From: Candidatus Finniella inopinata
GTDB taxonomy: Bacteria > Pseudomonadota > Alphaproteobacteria > Paracaedibacterales > CAIULA01
DNA length: 64,000 nucleotides
Direction of reading: 5' to 3'
Assembly (NCBI RefSeq): GCF_004210305.1
Contig: NZ_SCFB01000007.1
Location: forward strand, 62,001 to 126,000
Part shown: positions 16,307 through 26,214 of the stretch, piece after piece
Layout of the letters: each line of letters begins with the position of its first letter
Position numbering within the stretch: the first letter of the stretch is position 1
Notes under the pieces: model-generated
What the model saw: the letters and a program-made list of their open reading frames with translations, nothing else
The model's database searches: none
Told to the model about the DNA's origin: nothing
Program-made: the position numbers and the translations under genes

Positions 16307-19129
16307 ATGATGGATTATAAAAATACCGTTTTTCTACCCAAGACTTCGTTTTCCATGAAGGCGAGCTTGGCTCAACGCGAACCTGAAATCCTACAATTCT
16401 GGCAAAGTATCGACCTTTATGGGCGCCTTCGCGCAAAGGCGGCGGGTCGAAAAAAATTCATCCTGCACTTTGGCCCCCCTTATGCCAATGGACACATCCA
16501 CATCGGCCACGCGTTAAGCGAGGTTTTGAAGGACATCGTCACCAAGACATATCAGATGATGGGGTATGATGCCCCGTTGGTGCCCGGCTGGGATTGTCAC
16601 GGGTTGCCCATTGAATGGAAGATCGAGGAAAATTATCGCGCCAAGGGTTTATCCAAAGACGAAATTCCTGTGCTGGATTTCCTAAAAGAATGCCGCAGTT
16701 TCGCCGAAAAATGGATGAACACCCAAAAGTCCGAATTGGAACGCTTGGGCATTCTGGCCGATTGGCAGCAACCTTATTCAACTATGACGCCAAGCACTGA
16801 GGGGAAAATTGCTGAAAAGCTGTTGCAGTTTTCGATGAAGGGCCTTTTATACCGGGGGTTAAAGCCCGTCCTTTGGTCCGTGGTCGAGAAAACAGCCCTG
16901 GCCGAGGCCGAGGTTGAGTATAAAGACCATACCAGCGATGCCGTTTTTGTGAAATTCGACGTGGTCAAGTCACCCTTGTCATCCTTGGTCGATGCGGCGT
17001 TGGTCATTTGGACAACAACCCCCTGGACATTACCAGGGAACCGCGCGATCGCCTATGGCCCTGATTTTGACTATGCGGTGATACAGGTTTTGACGGCCAC
17101 CGATCTGATTGCAAATGGGCAACGATTGGTTCTGGCCAAAGATTTGGTCCCCCAATTTTGCCAAACGGTTGGTCTTGCAGATTATAAAATCGCCGAAACA
17201 TTTAAAGGCGAACAGCTGCAGGGAACTGTTTGCGCCCATCCTTTTCAAGATCAAGGCTACGATTTTGCCGTGCCGGCGTTGCCAGGCGACCACGTCACGG
17301 TGGAAACCGGCACAGGTTTGGTGCATACAGCACCTGGCCATGGCGTAGAGGACTTCATGGTTGGCAAGGCTTTTGACCTAGAGGTCCCCGCGACCGTTCA
17401 GGCTGATGGCACCTATTATGCCCACGTTCCCTTATTTGCCGGTCAGCACATTTACAAAGTTGCCCCGAAAATGTTAGAGGCGTTAAAAGACGCTGGTGCC
17501 TTATTACATGCCACCAAGTTGCTTCACAGTTACCCCCATTCATGGCGGTCGAAAACCCCGTTGATTTACCGAGCCACATCCCAATGGTTTTTGAACGTTG
17601 ATGCCATTCGTCAACAGGCTTTAAAAGAGATCGACCGCATTGAATGGTTCCCCGCCCAAGGGCGCAATCGCATTCGCAGCATGGTTGAAAATCGCCCTGA
17701 TTGGTGTTTGTCACGCCAGCGCACCTGGGGCGTGCCGATTCCGTTATTTGTACATAAACAATCGGGCGAGCCGTTGAAAGACGATCATGTGAATGCCCGT
17801 ATTGTGAAAGCCATTGGCGAACAGGGAATTGAAGCATGGCACACGTTAGAAGATGCGCATTTCTTAGGCGCAGACCACAATCCAAACGACTTTGAAAAAG
17901 TAACCGACATTGTTGATGTCTGGTTCGACAGCGCCTGCACCCAAGATTTTGTTTTGAAACACCATCCAGAATTGGCGTGGCCAGCGGATGTGTATTTCGA
18001 AGGATCTGATCAACACCGGGGATGGTTTCAATCATCCCTGATGGCATCGGTTGGCCTGACAGACAAGGCCCCTTATCGCCAGGTCGTTACCCACGGCTTT
18101 GTGTTGGATGAAAAAGGCTATAAAATGTCAAAGTCGACCGGCAACGTGGTTGGCCCCGATCAGGTGATTAACACTTTAGGCGCTGATTTGCTGCGGCTTT
18201 GGATTGTAGGCTCAGATTATACCCAGGATCTGCGTATTGGGTCAGAAATCTTAAAACATCAAGAAGATATTTATCGTCGTTTCAGAAACACCCTTAGGTA
18301 TTTGTTGGGCGCTTTGGCTGATTATACGACCGAAGAACAGGTCACCACGAATCAATTGCCCGATTTGGAAAAATGGGTTCTGCACCAATTGACAAAGCTG
18401 CATCAATTGCACGCCGATTGCGTGAAAGAGTATGACTTCTCCACGTTCTATACGGCCTTGCACACCTTTTGTTCGGTTGATTTATCGGCCTTTTATTTCG
18501 ACATTCGAAAAGACAGTCTTTATTGCGATGCGCCAACTTCTGCCAAACGGCGTGCGGCACGGACCGTTATGAATCATGTTTTCTTGGCGTTAACTCACTG
18601 GTTGGCCCCTGTGCTCAGCTTTACAGCAGAGGAAGCCTGGCAGGCCCATAGCCTGTCGCCCAAGGAAAATCAGGTCAGCATTCACGAGCGGGAGTTTTTA
18701 ACCCCAGAAGCTGATTGGTATCAACCTGCCCTGGCAGAGAAATGGCAAGTCATTCGGGATGTGCGCCGCGTCATTACCAATGCCTTGGAATTAGAACGGT
18801 CAGCCAAAACCATTGGGTCCAGTTTGCAGGCCCATGTGGCTGTGTACGTGTCTTCAGAAATTGCCCTTTTGTTGAATGGGGTTGACTTGGCAGAATTGGC
18901 CATTACATCAGCTGCGACGATGGTGATTGCCCAATCACCGGGTGGAGCGATTACCCTGGACGATGTACCCGATGTTGGGGTCATTGTGAACAGCGCCAAT
19001 GGTCACAAATGCGATCGATGCTGGCGGGTTCTACCCGAAGTGAACGAAGAAGTGACGTCTGCTGGAGATGAACGGTCCCATCAAGACGTTTGCTACAGGT
19101 GTGAGGATGTTTTGGTTGGTCAGGGTTAA
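16307..19129 (+). CDS. ileS: Isoleucyl-tRNA synthetase
   Basis: IleRS charges tRNA-Ile and edits valine in the cytoplasm. The ~940-residue product has the full class I layout: GPPYANGHIHIGHA containing HIGH (~58-68), GWDCHGLPIEWK, an editing domain with TTTPWTLPGNRAI, SDQHRGWFQSSL, the KMSKS loop GYKMSKSTGN (~604), the anticodon-binding region, and a C-terminal zinc-binding domain with two CxxC pairs (CDRC and CYRC). ATG at 16307 is preferred to a TTG three codons earlier. The stop overlaps the next ATG by one base (TAATG). The usual neighbour lspA is absent. Confidence 0.96.
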   Translation: MMDYKNTVFLPKTSFSMKASLAQREPEILQFWQSIDLYGRLRAKAAGRKKFILHFGPPYANGHIHIGHALSEVLKDIVTKTYQMMGYDAPLVPGWDCHGLPIEWKIEENYRAKGLSKDEIPVLDFLKECRSFAEKWMNTQKSELERLGILADWQQPYSTMTPSTEGKIAEKLLQFSMKGLLYRGLKPVLWSVVEKTALAEAEVEYKDHTSDAVFVKFDVVKSPLSSLVDAALVIWTTTPWTLPGNRAIAYGPDFDYAVIQVLTATDLIANGQRLVLAKDLVPQFCQTVGLADYKIAETFKGEQLQGTVCAHPFQDQGYDFAVPALPGDHVTVETGTGLVHTAPGHGVEDFMVGKAFDLEVPATVQADGTYYAHVPLFAGQHIYKVAPKMLEALKDAGALLHATKLLHSYPHSWRSKTPLIYRATSQWFLNVDAIRQQALKEIDRIEWFPAQGRNRIRSMVENRPDWCLSRQRTWGVPIPLFVHKQSGEPLKDDHVNARIVKAIGEQGIEAWHTLEDAHFLGADHNPNDFEKVTDIVDVWFDSACTQDFVLKHHPELAWPADVYFEGSDQHRGWFQSSLMASVGLTDKAPYRQVVTHGFVLDEKGYKMSKSTGNVVGPDQVINTLGADLLRLWIVGSDYTQDLRIGSEILKHQEDIYRRFRNTLRYLLGALADYTTEEQVTTNQLPDLEKWVLHQLTKLHQLHADCVKEYDFSTFYTALHTFCSVDLSAFYFDIRKDSLYCDAPTSAKRRAARTVMNHVFLALTHWLAPVLSFTAEEAWQAHSLSPKENQVSIHEREFLTPEADWYQPALAEKWQVIRDVRRVITNALELERSAKTIGSSLQAHVAVYVSSEIALLLNGVDLAELAITSAATMVIAQSPGGAITLDDVPDVGVIVNSANGHKCDRCWRVLPEVNEEVTSAGDERSHQDVCYRCEDVLVGQG

Positions 19130-20055
19130 TGAAACCAGCTTGGATTTTATGTGACGAGGGAAAAGTTGGCACCTACCGCCAATGTTTAGCCTTGGCCAAA
19201 ATTCTGAACATAGAGGCCGTGCATAAGCCCATCAACCTCAACGCCCCTTATCGTTGGTTCCCGCCTCAAATGATGCTGTGGTGTAAGAATCCGGCAAAAT
19301 TACAGTCCGTTCTAAGCGAACCCTATCCCAACCTAATCATTGCCGCCGGACGTCAGGCCGTGAACGCGGCCCTTGTTTTAAGGCGCGTGTGCAAGACCAT
19401 TGTTCTGCAAAATCCCCGTATTGATCCGCGTTATTTCGATTTGGTTATTCCGCCCTATCATGACAACGTGCAGGGCCAGAACGTCATTTCAACCCTGGGC
19501 GCTTTGCACCCCATACGACCGGAAGAACTGGCCCCTTTGCGCCACGAGCATTACCAGGGGCCGACAGTAACGGTTTTGATTGGCGGCGACAGTCAACATT
19601 ATCGTTACACGTCAACCTATATACAAACGCTGGGTCAGACTTTGCGTAACTTGGTGACGACGCCAGGTCCTTTCCATGGGGCGCAGCTGCTGATCACCCC
19701 ATCCCGTCGATCACGGCCAGAATTGTTGCTTGAATTAAAGCGCATCCTGATGGGAACTGATTTCGAAATGTGGAATAATCAGGGCGATAACCCCTATTTG
19801 CGGTACCTAGCCTGCGCCGATACGGTGATGGTAACGGGTGATTCGATCAGCATGATGTCGGAGGCCTGCATCACCGGAAAACCTGTTTATATTCACCAGA
19901 TCCCTACGTCCAGCAAGCGCCTTTCGAATTTTCTAACGATGTTGTACGAAAACCATCACGCGGCCCCGTTATTAGAACATCCAGGCAATAAACTAACATT
20001 TAAACCCTTGGATGAACTGAAACGGGTGCATGGGTTGATATCAGACCGTTTATAG
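19129..20055 (+). CDS. Mitochondrial fission ELM1-like family protein (DUF1022)
   Basis: The 308-residue protein matches the ELM1/DUF1022 family that is common in alphaproteobacteria and related to plant ELM1. Seen motifs are WILCDEGKVGTYRQCLALA near the start, IAAGRQAV, IVLQNPRID, VTVLIGGDSQHYRY, TPSRRSRPE, and VTGDSISMMSEACITGKPVYI in the GT-B-like C-terminal half. The fold suggests a glycosyltransferase-like role, but the bacterial substrate is unknown. Translation is probably coupled to ileS through the TAATG overlap. It converges with the next gene, only 2 bp away. Confidence 0.83.
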   Translation: MKPAWILCDEGKVGTYRQCLALAKILNIEAVHKPINLNAPYRWFPPQMMLWCKNPAKLQSVLSEPYPNLIIAAGRQAVNAALVLRRVCKTIVLQNPRIDPRYFDLVIPPYHDNVQGQNVISTLGALHPIRPEELAPLRHEHYQGPTVTVLIGGDSQHYRYTSTYIQTLGQTLRNLVTTPGPFHGAQLLITPSRRSRPELLLELKRILMGTDFEMWNNQGDNPYLRYLACADTVMVTGDSISMMSEACITGKPVYIHQIPTSSKRLSNFLTMLYENHHAAPLLEHPGNKLTFKPLDELKRVHGLISDRL

Positions 20056-20057
20056 AT

Positions 20058-21188
20058 TTATTGAGTCGACGATGCAGCAGTAAGCCGACTGCGCAGGTCC
20101 ATCACGACCTTCACAATATCGATAGCTTCCGCAGCATCTTTCCCCGATTCTTTTTCGGTTTTTTCGAATAACTTAATTAAGTCAGGAAGAACGCTGCCCC
20201 TTTTCCGCATGATGTCGAAATAAAGCTCTTTTGCCTGCTGAGGTTTTTTTTCATACCCATCGCATTTTTCAGTCAGCCCAACTATTTTCCGCCTAATCGC
20301 ATTTTCATCTCCTGCGGCAATCCGTTCATCGATATATTGGTGTGCCGGCCGTAAATCAGTCCGAAGACAGTGCTTATCATAAAGTAGCTCTATCATTTTC
20401 CGATGTTCTGGCGTAACAGCGTCAGGGTCGTATTTTCCTGCATAGTCGCCTATTCCATTATCGCTAAAGGCTAAGAAGTGACAATAACCGTTAAAATGCC
20501 TGTAAATATAGGGACTATCATATATTGTTTTGACTAATGCTTCCATTTCGCATTTAGCAGCCCCTTGTCTTGAGGCATCAAGTTCACTTTGCAATTTCTT
20601 TGCCTCTTCAAGATCCTTTTTGTAACCCCTAACCCCATGAGTTAGTCCCCCTATTTTCTTTTCTTTCGCCCATTCACTTGTCCATCTGTTGCTTGTTTGA
20701 TTCATAAGCCGGTCAATATGATCACGATGGGCCGCTTCCATACTAGGAGACATATAATGATAAGTAGCCCTATTGCTTAGTTTTTCTAAAGGTTCTCGTA
20801 ATCCCCTTGTAATGGGGCGGATGGCATACGCTTCAATAAAGTTAAGGGCTTTCAGAAAAGGTTCTTCGTCAAGGGAGTTTCCGAGTAATTTTTCAGTTTC
20901 ATACAGTATCAAAGAAGGATGATAGTCGATCAATTTATCAAAAAGTGTACGGGGTAAGTAATTGACGATTAACTGTTTTAAATAAGACGTTTTGAATGGT
21001 ATTTTTAAGGCGTCGGTCAAACTAGGGGATGATTTCCCCTCCTGATTCAAAGCGATTCCTGGCTTTGAAGAAGCGCTTGAAGCCGAGGGCACGTAACCGT
21101 CCATATCCCCAGAGCTGCTAGCATGCAAAGAACTTACCCAGGAAATGCCTGAAAGGCCCAGAATTAAGATGTATTGATTGAACTGCAT
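20058..21188 (-). CDS. Secreted protein with degenerate Sel1/TPR-like repeats
   Basis: The 376-residue product has a signal peptide (residues 1-23, ending LHASSS), a serine-rich linker, and an alpha-helical body. Two segments share the pattern K(K/V)IxGLTxxxxGYxKxxxxAKxL (about 183-205 and 310-333), with A..GDENAIRRKIVGL before the second, recalling Sel1-like helical repeats that bind proteins. The central part is not recognised. AGGATC lies nine bases before the ATG. It is the first of several minus-strand genes for secreted helical-repeat proteins, which suggests an island of possible host-interaction factors. Confidence 0.55.
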   Translation of the reverse strand: MQFNQYILILGLSGISWVSSLHASSSGDMDGYVPSASSASSKPGIALNQEGKSSPSLTDALKIPFKTSYLKQLIVNYLPRTLFDKLIDYHPSLILYETEKLLGNSLDEEPFLKALNFIEAYAIRPITRGLREPLEKLSNRATYHYMSPSMEAAHRDHIDRLMNQTSNRWTSEWAKEKKIGGLTHGVRGYKKDLEEAKKLQSELDASRQGAAKCEMEALVKTIYDSPYIYRHFNGYCHFLAFSDNGIGDYAGKYDPDAVTPEHRKMIELLYDKHCLRTDLRPAHQYIDERIAAGDENAIRRKIVGLTEKCDGYEKKPQQAKELYFDIMRKRGSVLPDLIKLFEKTEKESGKDAAEAIDIVKVVMDLRSRLTAASSTQ

Positions 21189-21370
21189 ACAAATGATCCT
21201 ATAAAAAAATGAGGACTGCTAGCAACAGCCGCTAACCCTGTATATATACGGGAATCTTGCTGTTAGGTTACAGGAAGCCCTTTAATAAACGGTTAATAAA
21301 GACTATTCGCCTTAGGCCTTTTTTCTTAGTATATAGACAACAGTTTCCAACTGCGCAGGCGTTTATTCTT

Positions 21371-22471
21371 TTATAGCCTCAAGACCGGATCGGTTACGGG
21401 GAGGAGAATTTGTGGGACTGGCCTTTCTTTTTCCTTCAAAACGTTCCTCTCCTGAAAGGCCTGACCGTAAAAGATCCGACCATAGATCACGGCCCCTTTC
21501 TGCTTCGACATGCTCAAGAACATCATCCACACCAGCAGTATTAGATGAAACCTTTGGCCAAAATGCCTTGAAGCCAGCAACAGCTTTCTATATTCATCGT
21601 GGGTCGTTTTGCTACTTTCTAGGACGCTTAGATACTGTCGGTGAATCCAAGCAGGATCATTATTCGATAATTCTTTGTTTGAAATGGCATTCAACATCTC
21701 AATACCTCTAGAAACAAGGCAGCTGCCATATGCTTTCAAGAACACCTCAACAGATTTTCTAATTGCAGATCTACTGATACTTGTGCAATCCATTCCTTTT
21801 TCATAAAGCTCAGCCAGCTTTACAACTAGGGGCTGCACCATAACGTCAGGTGTACGGGGCAAAAGTTGCATAATGCTTTGGGTTGCTAAGGCGTACTCTT
21901 CTGCGCTGGTTGCATAATGTGCCAAAATATAAAAAACGACGGCGACTTCAAGGCGAAAATTTTCGTGATCGTTCAAACCAACTGCAAAAAGAAGCGATTT
22001 GCCTATAAACAATCGTTCCTCTGGTGTTGTGATTTTTTGAGCCAGAACTCCCCCTATTTGGGCTCCACTGAGCTTTACATCAGGGTCAGAATCTTGCAGA
22101 AAAATGGGAACGGATCTTTGAAGCAATTGCAGATCATCCGTGCTAGCCTGATCTTTTGTCAAGCGAACGTAGGCATCATTTACGGCTGAATACCCACCGT
22201 CATCAAGTTGAAACGACAATGGATCATCTTCTGTTTTTTCTTCATCCTTCTCTTTTGAAGAAGGCGATGAATATGGGGTTTTTTCTTCTTCTTTTCTATC
22301 ACCACAAGCTGGTACGAAATAGGGTTCAGGTGTCTGCAAGTGTCTTCTTAAAACACAAACTTCATGAGATTCATCTCGGTCATATTGAGTTGCATTCCCA
22401 CTAACCAACGCCATCCCTAATAATAAAACAACTTTCATTAGCGAATGGGCCTTTTTACGCAAGATAATCAT
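21371..22471 (-). pseudogene. Secreted HEAT-like repeat protein 1, probable C-terminal frameshift
   Basis: This is a paralogue of the HEAT-like genes at 22701 and 26213. It has a signal-like N-terminus (KVVLLLGMALVSGNA), an acidic E/K/S-rich linker, and helical repeats with the family T.EER motif. AGGAAG supports the ATG at 22471. Similarity to the paralogues stops at YRKLLLAS: the other frame continues with KAVAGFKAFWPKVS, which aligns to AISGLKKLCQKVS of the paralogue. One missing A in the AAA run at 21585-21587 would explain this. The corrected frame would end at 21363. As it stands, the last ~70 residues are out-of-frame. Confidence 0.6.
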
Positions 22472-22513
22472 TAACAAACTCTTCCTTTCACCGTGTTATA
22501 CGTTCTATACAAT

Positions 22514-22650
22514 TTTCGCCAAAGTTTAATATATGGTCCCATTTATGGTCAGACAACTGTTTTGTTGGGGGGGGTAGTAAAAAATACTCACTTCTCAGTA
22601 TCGATTACGTACTCTAGGGCACAGTCATTACGTAAAAGACTTAGTCAGTC
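22514..22650. repeat. Copy A of a repeat found 3' of the HEAT-like genes
   Basis: This stretch matches 26080-26214 over most of its length, including TATATGGT.CCATT.ATGGTCAG, a run of seven to eight G, AGTAAAAA.TACTCA and CACAGTCATTACGTAAA. In both places it lies just downstream of a HEAT-like gene (minus strand), so it is part of a duplicated block rather than an independent element. Confidence 0.75.
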
Positions 22651-22700
22651 ATTGTCGTACTTTAAGTATCTGGAAGGGCTTCGTACCGGGCCTGCTGTTT

Positions 22701-23852
22701 CTATTGCACAATTTTTGCAAGTTCTTGTTCCATGGCGCTTCGTTTTTCACTATCTGAAACTTTCTGGCAAAGCTTCTTTAAACCAGAGATTGCTTCCCGC
22801 GCAGGGACGAAAGATGCCCCGGCTGCTTTGCACATGATAACGCTGATATAATTTGTTCTAATCCAGGCTAGGTCATCACCAATTCTCTCTTTTTGAGAAA
22901 GAGCTTTTAAAAACTTAACACCTCTGATGGTCATTTCATGATCGGCAGGATTTTTTAAAGATTCTTCAATACAGGCAGTGATTTTACTTTTTTGTTCTGT
23001 TTCATAAAGTATGGCCAAACCTTCAAACACCTCTTGTAACAACCAGTCATACGATTTCTTGAAAAGTTGTATAAGCCCGTCTGCGGCTAGATTTCGTTCT
23101 TCTAATGTCGTTGTGTTTTCTGCTAAGACGGAAAAAGTAGGGGTCATTTCATAAAAAAAATCGGGAAGTTCAGCTTTGGGAATCATAGGAAGAACAACCT
23201 TTCCTATAAAATACAATTCTTCAGTGGTTGTTGCCTTTTCAGATAAAATATTAAAAATAGAAATCCCACTTGATCTGATGGATGAACACGAATGATCAAG
23301 AAGAGGCGGAACGGCTGCTCTTAATAACCGCCGTTCTTCAAGGCTTTCGGCATTTGCAGCAAGGGCCGTATAAGCATAAGATGCCCATTGGCGCACATGG
23401 TCATTTTTATCACAAAGCAGGTCTTCTAAAATTGTCTGAATCAACCTTCGTTCTGACTCTTCTGTTGCTTTTTTGGCTATGAACTGAAAGCTTTTAGCCG
23501 TTTCTTGACGGACCATATCATCCGTATCTATTGCTAAAAGACTTAAAGTTTGCCTGATAACTTGTCGTTCTTTAAATTCCGAAGCTTTTTGCGCTAATTC
23601 CTTAATACCCTTAACCCCGTGTTGACGTACGTGGGGGGAAGACGCTATGAGCAGTGGTTGCAAGGATTCCAGCAATTTGGATCGTTCTTCCTGGGTAGTT
23701 GCGGTTGTGATAACACACCTAAGTCCTTCAACCGTTCCGTTAAGAGTATCAGAGGGAGAGGAATCGTCACTTGCATGCCCCGAAGCCGCCGTTAGGCTGA
23801 GCAAGAGGCTGAGTTTGTAGAGTACATGAATTTTTTGTCCAACAGAAACCAC
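22701..23852 (-). CDS. Secreted HEAT-like repeat protein 2
   Basis: The 383-residue product has a signal peptide (YKLSLLLSLTAASGHAS) and then about seven helical repeats of roughly 40 residues with a recurring T.EER motif (EERSKLL, KERQVIR, SERRLIQ, EERRLLR, EERNLAA), consistent with HEAT/ARM solenoids. It is collinear with the C-terminal two thirds of the 600-residue paralogue at 26213-28015 and shares its N-terminus, so it looks like that gene with about 200 residues missing. The start is GTG at 23852 with a GGGGG site. It is predicted to bind proteins; the target is unknown. Confidence 0.62.
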   Translation of the reverse strand: MVSVGQKIHVLYKLSLLLSLTAASGHASDDSSPSDTLNGTVEGLRCVITTATTQEERSKLLESLQPLLIASSPHVRQHGVKGIKELAQKASEFKERQVIRQTLSLLAIDTDDMVRQETAKSFQFIAKKATEESERRLIQTILEDLLCDKNDHVRQWASYAYTALAANAESLEERRLLRAAVPPLLDHSCSSIRSSGISIFNILSEKATTTEELYFIGKVVLPMIPKAELPDFFYEMTPTFSVLAENTTTLEERNLAADGLIQLFKKSYDWLLQEVFEGLAILYETEQKSKITACIEESLKNPADHEMTIRGVKFLKALSQKERIGDDLAWIRTNYISVIMCKAAGASFVPAREAISGLKKLCQKVSDSEKRSAMEQELAKIVQ

Positions 23853-23885
23853 AGGCGATAACCCCCTTTACGTAGATTTGCCTAT

Positions 23886-24042
23886 TATTTAACTTTACTT
23901 TTAATTAAATACCGAACTGTTGGTCGCGTCAAGGGAAAGGGGGGTTTGAATAGTGGATAAAAACCTAAACCCTGGTCTTTCGGGCTTAAAGGCGTCGCGC
24001 ACGGCTTCGCCTATAAAGATAAGAAGGCTTAATAAAAACGCA
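23886..24042 (-). pseudogene. Duplicated spacer plus 3' remnant of yejE (fragment 1)
   Basis: Bases 23886-24042 repeat 28049-28206, which hold the spacer upstream of the third HEAT-like gene and the last codons of intact yejE. The yejE part runs from 23965 (stop codon) to 24042 and encodes the LLSLLIFIGEAVRDAF tail with an altered end caused by a one-base loss. Similarity ends abruptly at 24042 beside the next gene. It is non-functional debris of a segmental duplication. Confidence 0.85.
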
Positions 24043-24057
24043 GCGGCTTGTATACCA

Positions 24058-25575
24058 CTAAGCCGTGGCACCAGCTTTTGGGATTATCATAAAGTCTGTT
24101 TTCTTGATCACGATTGCCCCCCTGGAGTAAGAGGATAATGACGACGCAATTTCTCCTGCGGTATCGGCAACCACATAAGCAGCTGGCGGAATATAGGCGC
24201 TAAGTTCGTTAGGTGTGCAACCCATAATCGCCAAAGAATCACAAGACTTGCCTAAACTTATTAAAGAATTCATTACAGAGGGAAAATCAGCGGGCTTAGC
24301 ATCATAATTAGGGAACCTCTCGGCATAGTTTTCTTGATTCACCCCTAACCTTCTGTTCAAATTCACGTTAAACAAGGCTGTTTTTGGTGAAGAGGGCGAT
24401 CCCTTGCGACTTAAAACGACAGCCGACAATAATTTATTTGAAGTCAGGTTGCCAACCCCTGTCAGGGATCCACTATCAATATCTTCGGTGGAAAATGCTG
24501 TCTCATCGTATAAAAACGATTCATGTACCCCATGCGATAGCGTGTTGAAAGAACGAGACACAAATCCCCTAGGCGGCACGAATCGAGCATCGTCATTCTC
24601 TAGTATATTTTGCAGACTGAAGACTACGTTTGTACCAAAAAACCTACAGAATCTTTCAAGATATCCTAAAATTCTGGCAAGTCTTTCCTGGAATTTTTTG
24701 TCACCTGCGTTCGGTCCAGCATTATTGTATTTTTCGGTAGGCTCAAGGCGTCTTGGAGCTTCTTCAGCTGTTCTTTCTCCTATACGCCAGCTGACATAAA
24801 CAACGTTTGTTATGGGATCCCGCCCAATGGTAAAAGAATGGTCAGAAAGGTATTCATCAACAAAAAAAGGATATCTGTGATTGTCAATCAACGCGCGGCG
24901 TAATTTAGGAAGGGATATTTTACGAAAACACTTATCTTTGAAAGGAATCAGTGTTCTTAAGACAGCGGCTTGCCCCTGGAATAAGCCCTTTTTGTGCTCG
25001 TCAAGTTGAACTTTGCTTTGGTCAGCTCCATTACTTATCCACTCTTGGTAATCCGGCCAATCCTGATCTTCACCAAAAATTCCAGCAAACTTGACACTTT
25101 CATTTTTTGATAACAACTGGTTCAGTAAGACTGACTCGTCAGCTTTAGCTAATACTCGCAACAACTTTAGGACAACCGTTTTATGAGCCCCTTTCGATGA
25201 ACCTGTATTGATGTCTTCCCCTGTAACTTTTTCGAAAAAGCCTACTGTTCCAATTACCTGAAAATACTGGTCCTTTTCATCTTCCGTAGCAGGACGATCA
25301 GAAACACCCCAAACATCTCCCGCTATGATGTTCTTTGCATCGGTTAATTTTCTCTTTATTTCCTGTTGCGCGGAAGTATCGTAAATCTTCGAATCATCCT
25401 CGATCAAGTCCTGTGCTTCTTTGGCCAAAATTTGGGCGTAGCCAAGGCATGTCAGATGCGGATTCATCTGATAACGCATATCGAAATCAGCTCGTATTCT
25501 TGTAACATCTGTTGGCGATAAAGCCTGAGCGCAGGTAAAAAAGGCGTATAAAAAGAATAAAAAACGACAGGCCAT
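24058..25575 (-). CDS. Secreted protein of unknown function between yejE remnants
   Basis: I do not recognise this 505-residue protein. The N-terminus (CRFLFFLYAFFTCAQALS) is a signal peptide. The mature part is soluble and mixed, with a conserved-looking C-terminal half (RFVPPRGFVSRSFNTLSHGVHESF, SLAIMGCTPNELSAYIPPAAYVV). A few paired cysteines could form disulfides. There is no known catalytic motif that I can name. It lies exactly between two partial copies of the yejE 3' end, so it arrived with, or was trapped by, the duplication. The ribosome site is weak. Confidence 0.55.
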   Translation of the reverse strand: MACRFLFFLYAFFTCAQALSPTDVTRIRADFDMRYQMNPHLTCLGYAQILAKEAQDLIEDDSKIYDTSAQQEIKRKLTDAKNIIAGDVWGVSDRPATEDEKDQYFQVIGTVGFFEKVTGEDINTGSSKGAHKTVVLKLLRVLAKADESVLLNQLLSKNESVKFAGIFGEDQDWPDYQEWISNGADQSKVQLDEHKKGLFQGQAAVLRTLIPFKDKCFRKISLPKLRRALIDNHRYPFFVDEYLSDHSFTIGRDPITNVVYVSWRIGERTAEEAPRRLEPTEKYNNAGPNAGDKKFQERLARILGYLERFCRFFGTNVVFSLQNILENDDARFVPPRGFVSRSFNTLSHGVHESFLYDETAFSTEDIDSGSLTGVGNLTSNKLLSAVVLSRKGSPSSPKTALFNVNLNRRLGVNQENYAERFPNYDAKPADFPSVMNSLISLGKSCDSLAIMGCTPNELSAYIPPAAYVVADTAGEIASSLSSYSRGAIVIKKTDFMIIPKAGATA

Positions 25576-25715
25576 ACAAAAACCAACAGTAAAAAAGTCT
25601 ATACAATGATATATATATCATTTAATTTCAGGTTTAAAGAAAAAATTCATTATCAACACACCAGGACGTCCATTTCTGCCGGACAACCCCGCAATCGTTT
25701 CATAGAGGATAAAAC

Positions 25716-26074
25716 CTAAACCCTGATCTTTCGGGCATCAAAGGCGTCGCGCACGGCTTCGCCTATAAAAATAAGAAGGCTTAATAAAAACGCAATCGAG
25801 AAGAAAGCGGTCAAACCCAGCCACGGGGCGTGAATATTGTTTTTGGCTTGGGTTAATAATTCCCCAACGGATGCCGACCCGGGTGGCAACCCAAACCCTA
25901 AGAAGTCCAGGGATGTTAACGTCGCGATGTACCCATTCAAAATAAAAGGGATATAGGTCAACCCAGCGATCATGGCATTTGGCAACGTATGCCGCCAAAT
26001 GATGCGTCGGGTGGTCACGCCCAAGGCTTCGGCTGCCCTCACATAATCCAATGCCCGCGTTCTAAAGAATTCAG
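25716..26074 (-). pseudogene. Partial duplicate of yejE, C-terminal 119 codons (fragment 2)
   Basis: The segment encodes AEFFRTRALDYVRAAEALGV onward to the yejE C-terminus and is nearly identical to 28128-28486 of the intact gene, including the EAA-type loop. At 26074 the match stops and the sequence becomes the HEAT 3'-flank repeat, so upstream permease domains are missing. An open frame continues nine codons into the repeat, but a protein with only the last membrane helices would not be a working permease. Confidence 0.88.
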
Positions 26075-26079
26075 CCCGC

Positions 26080-26214
26080 TTTCGACAAAATTCAATATAT
26101 GGTTCCATTGATGGTCAGGATACTGATTCGTTAGGGGGGGCAGTAAAAATACTCATCCCTCAGTGTCGATTATGTAGTGTACGGCACAGTCATTACGTAA
26201 ATGGCTTAGTCATT
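26080..26214. repeat. Copy B of the repeat found 3' of the HEAT-like genes
   Basis: This matches copy A at 22514-22650. It joins yejE fragment 2 directly at about 26075, marking a recombination junction. The G-run followed by GTAAAAATACTC also appears at the right edge of the window. Confidence 0.75.

Noticed and set aside
25716..26108. Open frame that could be taken as a short ABC permease
   Set aside because: It is a copy of only the last part of yejE joined to non-coding repeat sequence, so it is better treated as a pseudogene.
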